A DNA stretch of 64,000 nt from Phycisphaerales bacterium (GTDB taxonomy: Bacteria; Planctomycetota; Phycisphaerae; Phycisphaerales; UBA1924). The notes under the pieces are model-generated. The model did not search any database and was not told the DNA's origin. It saw only the letters and a list, made by a program, of their open reading frames with translations. Made by a program: the position numbers and the translations under genes. The stretch is from assembly GCA_029260375.1 (NCBI GenBank), contig JAJDDI010000017.1, forward strand, positions 48,841 through 112,840, written 5' to 3'. Position 1 is the first letter of the stretch; each line of letters begins with the position of its first letter. Below are positions 24,082 to 32,929 of this stretch, in pieces.

Positions 24082-25584
24082 CTACCCCGCGGCCTGATCC
24101 AGTTCGTCCTCTTCGAGCGGGTGCTCGTCCAGCCCGCCCGCCCGCATCGCGCGGAGTCGGGCCTCGACCTGCTCCTCGGTCTCGATCGCGTTCTCGCTGC
24201 TGGCGACCAGGGTGCAGACCATCGCGTCGCCCGTCACGTTACAGACCGTGCGGCACATGTCCAGGATGCGGTCCACGCCCAGGATCACCGCGATGCCCTC
24301 GAGGGGCAGGCCCACGCTCTGGAGGACGATCACGAGCATGATCATGCCCACGCCGGGCACGCCCGCGGTGCCGATCGAGGCGAGGGTGGCGGTGAGGACG
24401 ATGGTGAGCTGGTCACCGATCGAGAGGTCGATGCCGTAGAGCTGGGCGATGAAGACGGTCGCGACGCCCTGGTAGAGGGCCGTCCCGTCCATGTTGATCG
24501 TGGCGCCGATGGGCAGGACGAACGAGCTGACCTCTTCCTTGACGCCCAGGCGTTCCTCGCAGCACTCCATGGTGACGGGGAGGGTGGCCGACGAGCTCGC
24601 GGAGCTGAAGGCGAGCAGCTGCGCCGGGCTGATGGCCTTGTAGAAGCGTTTGTATCCGACGCCCCCCAGCACGCGGAAGCCGATGGGGTAGACCGCGAAG
24701 ATCATGACCGCCAGGCCCCCGACGACGACGAGCGAGTAGACCGCCAGGGCCTTGAGCACGTCCAGCCCGAGGTCGGCGATCTTGGACGCGATGAGCGCAA
24801 AGACCGCGTAGGGCGCGAGCAAGAGGACGAGGTTGACGATCTTGATGACCACGTCGGTCATGGCGTCGAAGAAGTTGATGACGGGAGCCGCCTTCTCCTT
24901 CTTGATGAGCGTGAGGCAGACGCCCACCAGCAAGGCCGCGAAGACGACCTGGAGCATGTTGCCCGCGGCGAGCGCCTCGAAGGGGTTGGTCGGAATGATG
25001 TTCAGGACCGTTTCCCAGACGTCGGGGGCCTGGGCGGCCTGGATCTTGCCCTCGGCCTCGATGGCGTAGGTCGAGACCAGCCCGTCGCGCGTCTCCTCGC
25101 TGACGAACCGCCCGGGCTGGATGACGTTGGCCAGCAGGAGGCCCACGGTGATCGCGACGGCGGTGGTGAAAATGTAGATCGCGATGGTCTTGCCGCCGAT
25201 GCGGCTGAGCTTGGAGAGGTCGTTGAGGCTCGAGGCGCCGACGATGAGGCTGAAGAGAACGATCGGCACCGCGATGAAGCGCAGGCCCCGCAGGAAGAGG
25301 CTCCCGACGAAGTCGTTGAGATCGCGCAGGAAGCGGGCGCCCTTGGCCGCGGGCCCTGCCTGGGCGTTTGGGAACTTCTCGGCGCGGTCGGAGGCGGGGA
25401 TCTGATCCAGATCAATGCCCTCGGGCACATCCGCGGCGTCAACGCCCGCGAGCCAGCGCCCGGGGTCGTCCACGCCCATGGAGCGCCACGTGCCCGCGTC
25501 CCAGGTGATGTTCACCGCCAGACCGACGAGGACGCCCAGGAGGAGGCCGAGGATGATCTGCCAGTGGAGTGCGACTTTGGGCAT
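24082..25584 (-). CDS. Dicarboxylate/amino acid:cation symporter (DAACS/SDF family)
   Basis: 500 residues with multiple transmembrane segments of the GltP/DctA family, which imports dicarboxylates or acidic amino acids with Na+ or H+. The serine-rich hairpin FSSASSSATLPVTMECCEE (HP1) and the TM7 motif NMDGTALYQ are intact, as is the HP2 region TASIGTAGVPGVGMIML. A ~55-residue acidic hydrophilic stretch after TM1 (residues ~30-90) is larger than in E. coli GltP. The start is the ATG at 25584; the upstream frame lacks support. Convergent with heme oxygenase and divergent from the ABC exporter. Confidence 0.92.
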   Translation of the reverse strand: MPKVALHWQIILGLLLGVLVGLAVNITWDAGTWRSMGVDDPGRWLAGVDAADVPEGIDLDQIPASDRAEKFPNAQAGPAAKGARFLRDLNDFVGSLFLRGLRFIAVPIVLFSLIVGASSLNDLSKLSRIGGKTIAIYIFTTAVAITVGLLLANVIQPGRFVSEETRDGLVSTYAIEAEGKIQAAQAPDVWETVLNIIPTNPFEALAAGNMLQVVFAALLVGVCLTLIKKEKAAPVINFFDAMTDVVIKIVNLVLLLAPYAVFALIASKIADLGLDVLKALAVYSLVVVGGLAVMIFAVYPIGFRVLGGVGYKRFYKAISPAQLLAFSSASSSATLPVTMECCEERLGVKEEVSSFVLPIGATINMDGTALYQGVATVFIAQLYGIDLSIGDQLTIVLTATLASIGTAGVPGVGMIMLVIVLQSVGLPLEGIAVILGVDRILDMCRTVCNVTGDAMVCTLVASSENAIETEEQVEARLRAMRAGGLDEHPLEEDELDQAAG

Positions 25585-25652
25585 GTGGAACAAGCTACGC
25601 CCGGGGCGGGCCGTCCACAAGCGGGCGGGGCACCCGGACCTAGGATCCCCCC

Positions 25653-27698
25653 ATGGCACGACGCATCCGTTCAAGCAACCTGCGATTCCGTGAGTACCTT
25701 CGCAAGCGGAAGGAGGCGGGCGACCGGGAGCGCGTCTCGGACCACGTGAACGAGAAGGCGGAGAAGAAGAAGTCCGCCAAGGCCCGGCGGGGGTTTCTCG
25801 GGCTCTTCAGCCAGTTCTGGGGTTTGCTCGTCGGGCACCGGGGGACGGTGCTGTTCTCGCTGGTGACGCTGAGCGTCTCTGTGGCGATGGGCCTGATGCT
25901 GCCCGTCTCGACGAAGATCGCGCTGGACTACGTGCTGACGGACAGCCCGGGCCCGAGCGGGATTGCGCAGAAACTCGGCATCGAGCCCGATGCGCTGCCC
26001 TCGCCCAAGGCGCTGCTGTGGATCGTGGGCGGGGCGATGATGGTCATCACGACGATCCAGATCATCTTCGCGATCTGGGGGCGCTGGCAGTGCACGCGGA
26101 TCACCAAGCGGGTGCAGGTGGGGTTGCGCAAGCGCGTGTTCGAGCACGCGTCGCGGCTGCCGCTGTCGCGGATCCACGAGATCAAGTCGGGCGGTGTGGC
26201 CAGCGTGCTGCGCGAGGACGCGGGTGGCGTGGGCGAGCTGATCTTCGGGATGGTCTACAACCCGTGGCGCGCGATCACGCAGCTGACGGGGACGCTGGTG
26301 ATCCTGACGATCATCGACTGGCGGCTGCTGATCGGCGCCGTGGCGGTGGTGCCGCTGATCTTCATGACGCACAAGACGTACATCGCGCGGATCCGCCCGA
26401 TGTTCCGCGATGTTCGCGCCACGCGTCAGGGCATCGACGCGCAGGCGACCGAGGCGTTCGCGGGGATGCGCGTGGTGCGCGGGTTCAACCGGAGGCAGGC
26501 CGAGGCGGCCCGGTTCACCCGCGAGGGGCACTTCATGGCCCGCCAGGAGATCATGATCTGGTGGTGGAGCCGCGGGCTGGAGATCGCCTGGCAGGTGCTC
26601 ATCCCCACGGCCAGCGCCGCGGTCCTTATTTATGGCGGCTCGCAGGTGCTCGATGGCACGCTGACGCTGGGCGACCTGATGATGTTCAGCGCGTACCTGC
26701 TCATGCTGCTGGGCCCGCTCGAGGCCCTGGTCTCCAGCGCCACGAGCATCCAGACGAACCTGGCGGCGCTCGACCGAATCCTGGACCTGCTCGACGAGGA
26801 AGAGGAGTTCGAGGGCGCCCGCGGCAGCGTCGAGCTCTCCCCGGCGCAGGTGCAGGGGCGTGTGACGCTCGAGGGCGTGAGCTTCTCGTACCCGCGCGTG
26901 CTCAAGCCCGGGAAGAAGCCCGGCGCCAATCCCGAACCGCTGCCCCCGGTGCTGACGGACATCGACATCGACGTGGAGCCGGGCGAAACGATCGCGCTCG
27001 TGGGTCCGAGCGGCGCCGGGAAGACGACGCTGTGCAACCTTGTCGCGCGGTTCTACGACCCCACGCTGGGGCGCGTCACGCTCGACGGGCGCGACCTGCG
27101 CGAGATCAAGGTCGAGAGCTACCGGCGCCTGCTGGGCATCGTCGAGCAGGACGTGTTCCTGTTTGATGGCACGGTCAGCGAGAACATCGGCTACGCCCGG
27201 CGCGACGCGTCGGCGCCCGACATCATCGCCGCCGCGGAGATCGCCAACGCCCACGGGTTCATCAGCGAGATGGAGGACGGGTACGACACGCTCATCGGCG
27301 AGCGGGGCGTACGCCTGTCGGGCGGGCAGAAGCAGCGCATCGCCATCGCGCGGGCCGTGCTTGCGGATCCCAAAATCCTGATTCTGGACGAGGCGACGAG
27401 CAATCTGGACTCCGAGTCGGAGCGCCTGATCCAGCGGGCGCTCAACGACCTGATGAAGGGGCGCACGAGTTTCGTGATCGCCCACCGCCTGAGCACGATC
27501 CGGCACGCGAGCCGGATCGTGGTGATCGAGGACGGGCGGATCCGGGAGATCGGGAGCCACGACGAGCTGATGGCCGGCGACGGGCGGTACGCCGAGCTGG
27601 TGCGCCTCCAGACCGAGGAGCCCCCGCAGAGCGGCCCGGACCCCGAGTCCGGGCCCGACGAGACCAGGGCGACTCGCTCGCACGGGCGGGTGGCCTGA
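25653..27698 (+). CDS. ABC transporter, fused permease and ATPase (exporter type)
   Basis: 681 residues. Six-helix ABC membrane domain at ~60-360, preceded by a highly basic ~50-residue N-terminus, and a nucleotide-binding domain at ~400-640 with Walker A GPSGAGKTT (~450), Q loop VEQDVFLFDG, signature LSGGQKQR (~555), Walker B ILILDEATSNLD and the switch His in FVIAHRLSTI. It is a half-transporter expected to homodimerise, like MsbA or lipid/drug exporters. The substrate is unknown. The Pro/Glu-rich C-terminal tail after ~650 is disordered. Downstream, after 153 bp, begins the run of exported enzymes, but co-transcription is uncertain. Confidence 0.93.
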   Translation: MARRIRSSNLRFREYLRKRKEAGDRERVSDHVNEKAEKKKSAKARRGFLGLFSQFWGLLVGHRGTVLFSLVTLSVSVAMGLMLPVSTKIALDYVLTDSPGPSGIAQKLGIEPDALPSPKALLWIVGGAMMVITTIQIIFAIWGRWQCTRITKRVQVGLRKRVFEHASRLPLSRIHEIKSGGVASVLREDAGGVGELIFGMVYNPWRAITQLTGTLVILTIIDWRLLIGAVAVVPLIFMTHKTYIARIRPMFRDVRATRQGIDAQATEAFAGMRVVRGFNRRQAEAARFTREGHFMARQEIMIWWWSRGLEIAWQVLIPTASAAVLIYGGSQVLDGTLTLGDLMMFSAYLLMLLGPLEALVSSATSIQTNLAALDRILDLLDEEEEFEGARGSVELSPAQVQGRVTLEGVSFSYPRVLKPGKKPGANPEPLPPVLTDIDIDVEPGETIALVGPSGAGKTTLCNLVARFYDPTLGRVTLDGRDLREIKVESYRRLLGIVEQDVFLFDGTVSENIGYARRDASAPDIIAAAEIANAHGFISEMEDGYDTLIGERGVRLSGGQKQRIAIARAVLADPKILILDEATSNLDSESERLIQRALNDLMKGRTSFVIAHRLSTIRHASRIVVIEDGRIREIGSHDELMAGDGRYAELVRLQTEEPPQSGPDPESGPDETRATRSHGRVA

Positions 27699-27851
27699 GT
27701 CCGGAATCCCCCCGCCCGGGTGGAACAAGAGCGGATTCGCAGCGGATAGGGGCGTGCGATGGGGGCTCGGGTTGATCCCGGGGCCCCGGTGCGGTCTGAT
27801 GGTCTTGGTTCCAACCGCCAGCTCGGCGACTTCCTTCTTGCGGAGATATCG

Positions 27852-30194
27852 ATGACGCCTGCTTCTTTCGGACGGGCGCCCCTCGGGGCGTGTGTGCTCG
27901 CTCTCACCCTGTCGCTCAGCGCGGGGGCCCCGGCGTCCGCGCAGGACATCGCGATCGCCCAGCGGGCGGACCGACCCTACGCGGGGCTGCGCCTGGTGCG
28001 GGTGATCCCCGATGCGGCGCGCTTGGACGCGGCGCTCGGGGCCGCGACGATGGTCTGGACGCACAGGCCCGGCGTCGGTCGCGAGCTTCAGCTCGTCGTT
28101 GACGACGCTGGGATGGAGATGCTCGCCAAGCTCGGGTTGGCGCCGGTCGTGCTGCTCGACGACGTCCAGCGCGAGGTCGATGCTCACATGGCGCAGGTGA
28201 CCCGGCTCCAGGCCCAGCGAGGCGCCGGCTGGTACGACAACTTCAAGACATACGACGAGATCGTGACCCACGTGAACGCGCTTGCGTCGGCGCGTCCGGA
28301 TCTGGCCTCGACCAGCGTCTTCGGCTCGTCGCTGCAGAGCCGCGACCTCGTGGAGATCACGATCACGGGACCCGACCAGCCGGGGAACATGGCCGAGTCC
28401 CGCCCGGTGGTGCTGTTCAACGGCGGGCAGCATGCCCGCGAGTGGATCAGCCCGATGACGGTGATGTACATCGCCGAGAACCTGATCGACGGGTATGACT
28501 CGGACCCGCGGATCGGCGCCCTGCTCGACAGCGCCCGCATCGTGGTGGCCCCGATGATCAACCCGGACGGGTATGTGTACACCTGGGCCAGCGAGCGCCT
28601 GTGGCGCAAGAACAGGCGCGGGGGCTACGGCGTCGATCTCAACCGCAACTGGGGGTACGAGTGGGGGGGGGAGGGCTCGAGCGGGTTCACGGGCGATGAG
28701 ATCTACCGGGGCACGGCGCCCTTCAGCGAGCCTGAGACCGCGGCGCTGCGTGACCTGAGCCTGAGCTACGGGTCCGACCTCGCGTCGCATATCGACTACC
28801 ACAGCTACTCACAGCTGATCCTCTGGCCCTTCGGCTATGCCGAGGGTGTGCAGACGCCCGAGCCCGATCGGACTACGTTCGACACCCTGTCCAACGACAT
28901 GTCCGACGAGATCCAGGCGGTGCACGGGCAGTTCTACGACCCGATCCAGTCGGTGGACCTGTACCCGGCCGCGGGCGACGCGTCGGACTGGTACTACGGG
29001 GAGCTCGGCGCGACGAGCTTCACGGTTGAGCTGCGCGACACGGGCAACTTCGGGTTCGTGCTCCCGCCCAGCCAGATCATCCCCACGGCCGAGGAGAACT
29101 TCGAGGGCATGCTCCTGTTCGCCGAGCGGACGACGCAGCTGCTCGCGTTCTCACTGACGACCGCGCTGCCGCAGTATGTCGAGGCGGCGCAGGCCAACGA
29201 TCTCGATGTCAATGTCTTCGAGGGCGTCGGCACGCTGGACACCTCATCGGTGCGACTGTTCTCCCGCGTCGGCACGAGCGGGACGTTCGCCGAGAGTTCT
29301 GGCGTCTCGGTCGGTGGAGACGCGTACCGCGTGACGCTGCCGGCGGCGCCCTGCGGCGAGGTGATCGAGTTCTACGTCACCGCCCAGACGCTCTCGGGCG
29401 CCACGCTCGCCTTCCCGTCCATGGGCGAGAACGCCCCGCTGAGCGTCGAGGCGGCCGAGCTGACCGAGGTCTTCGCCGACAACTTCGAGACCAACCTGGG
29501 CTGGTCCGTCTCGGGCAACGTCAGCGGCACGGGATCAGGCGAGTGGCAACGCGGAACCCCGAACGGGGGCGGCGATCGCGGCGACCCCGCGGCCGATTTC
29601 GACGGCTCGGGCCAGTGCTACCTCACGGGCGCCGCCGACGACAACACCGACGTGGACGGCGGGACGACCATCCTTACCTCCCCCGCGATGGACGCGGGCG
29701 CGTCGCCCGAGGCAGTGCTCAGCTACGCCCGCTGGTTCAGCAATAACAACGGCGGCTCGCCCAACGAGGACGTCATGCTCGTCGAGATCTCGGGCAACAA
29801 CGGCGCCAGCTGGGCAGAGGTCGAGACCGTCGGCCCGTCCAGCGCCGAGTCGGGCGGGGGCTGGTTCACCCGCAGCATCCGCGTCGCGGAATTTGTCACC
29901 CCCAGCGACCAGGTGCGGCTGCGCTTCAGCGCGTCGGACCTTGGGAGCGGCTCGGTCGTCGAGGCGGGTGTTGACGCGGTGCATATGCAAGAGGCAACCT
30001 GTTCGACTCCCGATGGGTGCAACGACGCGGACATGAGCGAACCCTATGGGTCGCTCGACTTCTCGGATGTGGTCGCGTTCCTTGGGGCGTTTGGCGCGAT
30101 GGACGCGGCCGCGGACCTGGCCGCGCCCCTCGGGTCGCTCGACTTCTCGGATGTGGTCGCGTTCCTGGCGGCGTTCGGCGCGGGCTGCCCGTGA
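27852..30194 (+). CDS. Secreted M14-family zinc carboxypeptidase with C-terminal doubled GC-type dockerin motif
   Basis: 780 residues from the ATG at 27852 (GGAG about seven bases upstream), starting with a signal peptide (APLGACVLALTLSLSAGAPASA). Residues ~120-420 are an M14 peptidase: zinc ligands His194 and Glu197 (QHAREW) and His317 (DYHSYSQ), catalytic Glu393 (VELRDTG); the spacings are close to pancreatic carboxypeptidase A. Residues ~425-540 contain a beta-rich region, and ~540-720 a jelly-roll-like module (DNFETNLGWSVSGN...DVMLVEISGNNGASW). The end carries two tandem LDFSDVVAFLxAFG units closed by GCP, with a Cys just before the first unit. Expected to trim extracellular peptides while attached to the surface. 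Confidence 0.9.
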   Translation: MTPASFGRAPLGACVLALTLSLSAGAPASAQDIAIAQRADRPYAGLRLVRVIPDAARLDAALGAATMVWTHRPGVGRELQLVVDDAGMEMLAKLGLAPVVLLDDVQREVDAHMAQVTRLQAQRGAGWYDNFKTYDEIVTHVNALASARPDLASTSVFGSSLQSRDLVEITITGPDQPGNMAESRPVVLFNGGQHAREWISPMTVMYIAENLIDGYDSDPRIGALLDSARIVVAPMINPDGYVYTWASERLWRKNRRGGYGVDLNRNWGYEWGGEGSSGFTGDEIYRGTAPFSEPETAALRDLSLSYGSDLASHIDYHSYSQLILWPFGYAEGVQTPEPDRTTFDTLSNDMSDEIQAVHGQFYDPIQSVDLYPAAGDASDWYYGELGATSFTVELRDTGNFGFVLPPSQIIPTAEENFEGMLLFAERTTQLLAFSLTTALPQYVEAAQANDLDVNVFEGVGTLDTSSVRLFSRVGTSGTFAESSGVSVGGDAYRVTLPAAPCGEVIEFYVTAQTLSGATLAFPSMGENAPLSVEAAELTEVFADNFETNLGWSVSGNVSGTGSGEWQRGTPNGGGDRGDPAADFDGSGQCYLTGAADDNTDVDGGTTILTSPAMDAGASPEAVLSYARWFSNNNGGSPNEDVMLVEISGNNGASWAEVETVGPSSAESGGGWFTRSIRVAEFVTPSDQVRLRFSASDLGSGSVVEAGVDAVHMQEATCSTPDGCNDADMSEPYGSLDFSDVVAFLGAFGAMDAAADLAAPLGSLDFSDVVAFLAAFGAGCP

Positions 30195-30273
30195 CCGGGG
30201 CGTGGCGGACAAATTCTCTAGGGGTCTCGACAGCTCGGGCTTAGACTTGGATCAACCTCTGGAGCGATTCAAC

Positions 30274-32844
30274 ATGACGCGTGTGTTCCTTGCCTGCGTG
30301 GCCCTGATGGGCGCCATCGGCGTCGCCTCGGGTGACGTGATCGTCCTCGACGCGGTCGCCGACGCCACGATCTATTCCGAAGACAACACCCGCGCCAACG
30401 GCTCGGGGGAGTATCTGTTCGCGGGAACCAACAACAACGGCGACGCGCGGCGCGGGCTCGTCCGCTTCGACGTGCTCGCGTCGATCCCCGTGGGCTCGGT
30501 CATCGAGAGCGTCGAGCTGCGTCTGTACGCGTCGCGCGGCGGGTCCGGGGCGGTCGGTCTGTACCCGCTGATCACGGACTGGGGCGAGGGCCCGTCAAAC
30601 CCGGCCGGGAACGAGGGGGCGGGCACGTTCGCGCAGGACGGTGACCCGACCTGGGAATACACCTTTTATGACGCCGCTGATCCGAACGACTCGCCCGCGT
30701 GGACCACGCCCGGGGGCGACACCCTCACGCCCGCGAGCGCGTCAACGAACATCGGCGGGATCGACCAGAGCTACTCGTGGTCCTCGACCGAGATGGCGCT
30801 GGATGTGGAGAGCTGGCTCGACACCCCCGGCAGCGACTTCGGCTGGGTCCTCGTGGGCAACGAGGGGGGCGCCAGCAGCGCGACCCGGTTCGAGTCACGC
30901 ACCAACCCGAACCCGGCGAACCGCCCGCAGCTGATCATCACGTTCACGCCGCCCCCGGGCGCCGGCTCGTGCTGTTTCATCGACGGCTCGTGCATCATCA
31001 CCACCGCCGGCGACTGCGCCGGCGCGGGCGGAACGTTCAACGGCGAGGGCACAAGCTGCTCGCCCAACCCGTGCCCGCAGCCCGTGGGCGCGTGCTGCCT
31101 GCCCGACGGCTCGTGCGTCACCGATGATGAGGGGAGCTGCGTCGCCGCGGGCGGGATCTACCAGGGGCACTTCGTGGACTGCGCCGGTGTGGACTGCGGC
31201 GTCACGCTCACGCCCTACATGGACGCGATGCCCATCCCCCCCGTCGCGACGCCCGTGTTCGGCACGCCCGGTGGCTTCGCGACGTATGACATGCGCGTCC
31301 AGCAGTTCCAGCAGCAGCTGCACACGCAGCTGCCCCCGACCACGCTCTGGGGCTACGAGGGGATGTACCCGGGTCCGACGATCGAGGCGGGCGTGAACGC
31401 GCTGACCGTGGTCAACTGGATCAACGACCTGCGCGACGAGGATGGGTTCTTCCTCACCGAGCACATCCTGCCCGTGGACTTGTGCCCGCACGGGGCGTCC
31501 AACGACGCCAAGCACGTCACCCACGTCCACGGCGCCCACACCCCGCCCGAGTTCGATGGCTACCCCGAGGACACATTCCTCCCCGGCGAGCAGGACACGT
31601 ACATCTACCCCAACGAGCAGCTCCCCGCGACGCTCTGGTACCACGACCACTCGCTCGGGCAGACGCGCCTGAACGTCTATCTCGGGCAGGCGGGGTTCTA
31701 CATCATCCGCGACGCGTTCGAGAACAGTCTCGACCTGCCCTCGGGCGAGTTCGAGGTTCCCATGCTCTTCCAGGACCGCTCGTTCAACCAGGACGGCTCG
31801 CTCCAGTACCCGGGCGTCTGGCAGGGCATGTTCCACGGCGACTACAACCTCGTCAACGGCATGGTCTGGCCCTTCTTCGAGGTCAAACGCGCCGCGTACC
31901 GGTTCCGATGGCTCAACGGCGCCAACTCACGCACCTACACCCTCTCGCTGTCCGACGGGACCACGTTTGACGTCATCGGCATGGACGGCGGGCTTCGCGA
32001 GACGCCCGTCACGCTCTCCGAGATCACGCTGGCGCCGGCGGAGCGCGTGGACATCCTCATCGATTTCTCGGGCAAGGCCCCCGGGACGGAGATCCTGCTG
32101 ACCAACTCCGCCTCGACGCCCTTTGACGCGCCCCCGGGGACAGACGTGCTCCCCGAGGTGATGAAGTTCATCGTGACCGCCGACACCGGTCCCGCCCCCG
32201 CAACGCCCGCGTTCCTGCGCACGTACGAGGCGATCGACGAGGGCGACGCGCGCATCTCCCGCGACTTCCTGCTCCAGCCGTTCTTCGACGAGTGTACCGG
32301 GCTCCGGTGGCTCATCAACGGGCTGCACTGGGGGCACATCACCGAGCGTGTGGAGAAAGGATCGACCGAGATCTGGCGCTTCGTCAACCCCAGCGGGATG
32401 ACCCACCCCATGCACCTGCACCTGGTCTCGTTCCAGGTGCTCGACCGCCAGCCCATGGAGCTGGTCGGGGGCGTGCCCGTCGCGACGGGACCCGCGACGC
32501 CCCCCGGGCCGGAGGACGAGTACTGGAAGGACGTCGTCAAGGTTCACCCGGGGGAGATGGTGCGCGTGATCGCGAAGTTCGAGGACTACGAGGGACTCTT
32601 CGCGTACCACTGCCACATCCTCGAGCACGAGGACCAGGAGATGATGCGCCAGTACCTGGTGGTCAACTGCCTGATCGATCTGGCGCCGCCCGAGGGGGTG
32701 CTGGACTTCTCGGATATCTCCGCGTTCCTCACGGCGTTCGGGACGGGCGGGGTCGAGGCCGACCTGGCGGTCCCGCTGGGCGTGTTCGATTTTTCGGATG
32801 TGTTCGAGTTCCTCGTCGCGTTCGGGACGGGCTGCCCGGAATAG
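30274..32844 (+). CDS. Secreted CotA-like multicopper oxidase with DNRLRE module, Cys-rich repeats and GC-type dockerin tail
   Basis: 856 residues with a signal peptide (MTRVFLACVALMGAIGVASG). Residues ~22-225 are a DNRLRE-type beta module (VLDAVADATIYSEDN, RGLVRFDV). Residues ~230-309 hold two Cys-rich repeats of the form G-x-CC-x2-DGSC. Residues ~310-810 are a multicopper oxidase with all four copper blocks: HVHG (His417, His419), WYHDH (His457, His459), HPMHLH (His711, His714, His716) and HCHILEH with Cys780, His785 and axial Met790. The region is closest to CotA/bilirubin oxidase proteins. It ends in two DFSD-type units and GCPE. It should oxidise phenols, metals or tetrapyrroles outside the cell with O2. 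Located 79 bp after the carboxypeptidase. Confidence 0.9.
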   Translation: MTRVFLACVALMGAIGVASGDVIVLDAVADATIYSEDNTRANGSGEYLFAGTNNNGDARRGLVRFDVLASIPVGSVIESVELRLYASRGGSGAVGLYPLITDWGEGPSNPAGNEGAGTFAQDGDPTWEYTFYDAADPNDSPAWTTPGGDTLTPASASTNIGGIDQSYSWSSTEMALDVESWLDTPGSDFGWVLVGNEGGASSATRFESRTNPNPANRPQLIITFTPPPGAGSCCFIDGSCIITTAGDCAGAGGTFNGEGTSCSPNPCPQPVGACCLPDGSCVTDDEGSCVAAGGIYQGHFVDCAGVDCGVTLTPYMDAMPIPPVATPVFGTPGGFATYDMRVQQFQQQLHTQLPPTTLWGYEGMYPGPTIEAGVNALTVVNWINDLRDEDGFFLTEHILPVDLCPHGASNDAKHVTHVHGAHTPPEFDGYPEDTFLPGEQDTYIYPNEQLPATLWYHDHSLGQTRLNVYLGQAGFYIIRDAFENSLDLPSGEFEVPMLFQDRSFNQDGSLQYPGVWQGMFHGDYNLVNGMVWPFFEVKRAAYRFRWLNGANSRTYTLSLSDGTTFDVIGMDGGLRETPVTLSEITLAPAERVDILIDFSGKAPGTEILLTNSASTPFDAPPGTDVLPEVMKFIVTADTGPAPATPAFLRTYEAIDEGDARISRDFLLQPFFDECTGLRWLINGLHWGHITERVEKGSTEIWRFVNPSGMTHPMHLHLVSFQVLDRQPMELVGGVPVATGPATPPGPEDEYWKDVVKVHPGEMVRVIAKFEDYEGLFAYHCHILEHEDQEMMRQYLVVNCLIDLAPPEGVLDFSDISAFLTAFGTGGVEADLAVPLGVFDFSDVFEFLVAFGTGCPE

Positions 32845-32929
32845 GCCAAGCCCGCTTCACGCCGGGGCGCTGATGCGGTACTGTGGGGGTATTGACTGAC
32901 GCCCTCGTGGGAGAGGCAAGGGGTTGACG

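Noticed and set aside
25671..28802. Very long open frame (>1000 codons) on the minus strand opposite the ABC exporter and carboxypeptidase
   Set aside because: Composition is Arg/His/Pro/Val-rich with no domain, typical of an antisense frame in high-GC genes; the plus strand carries full motif sets.
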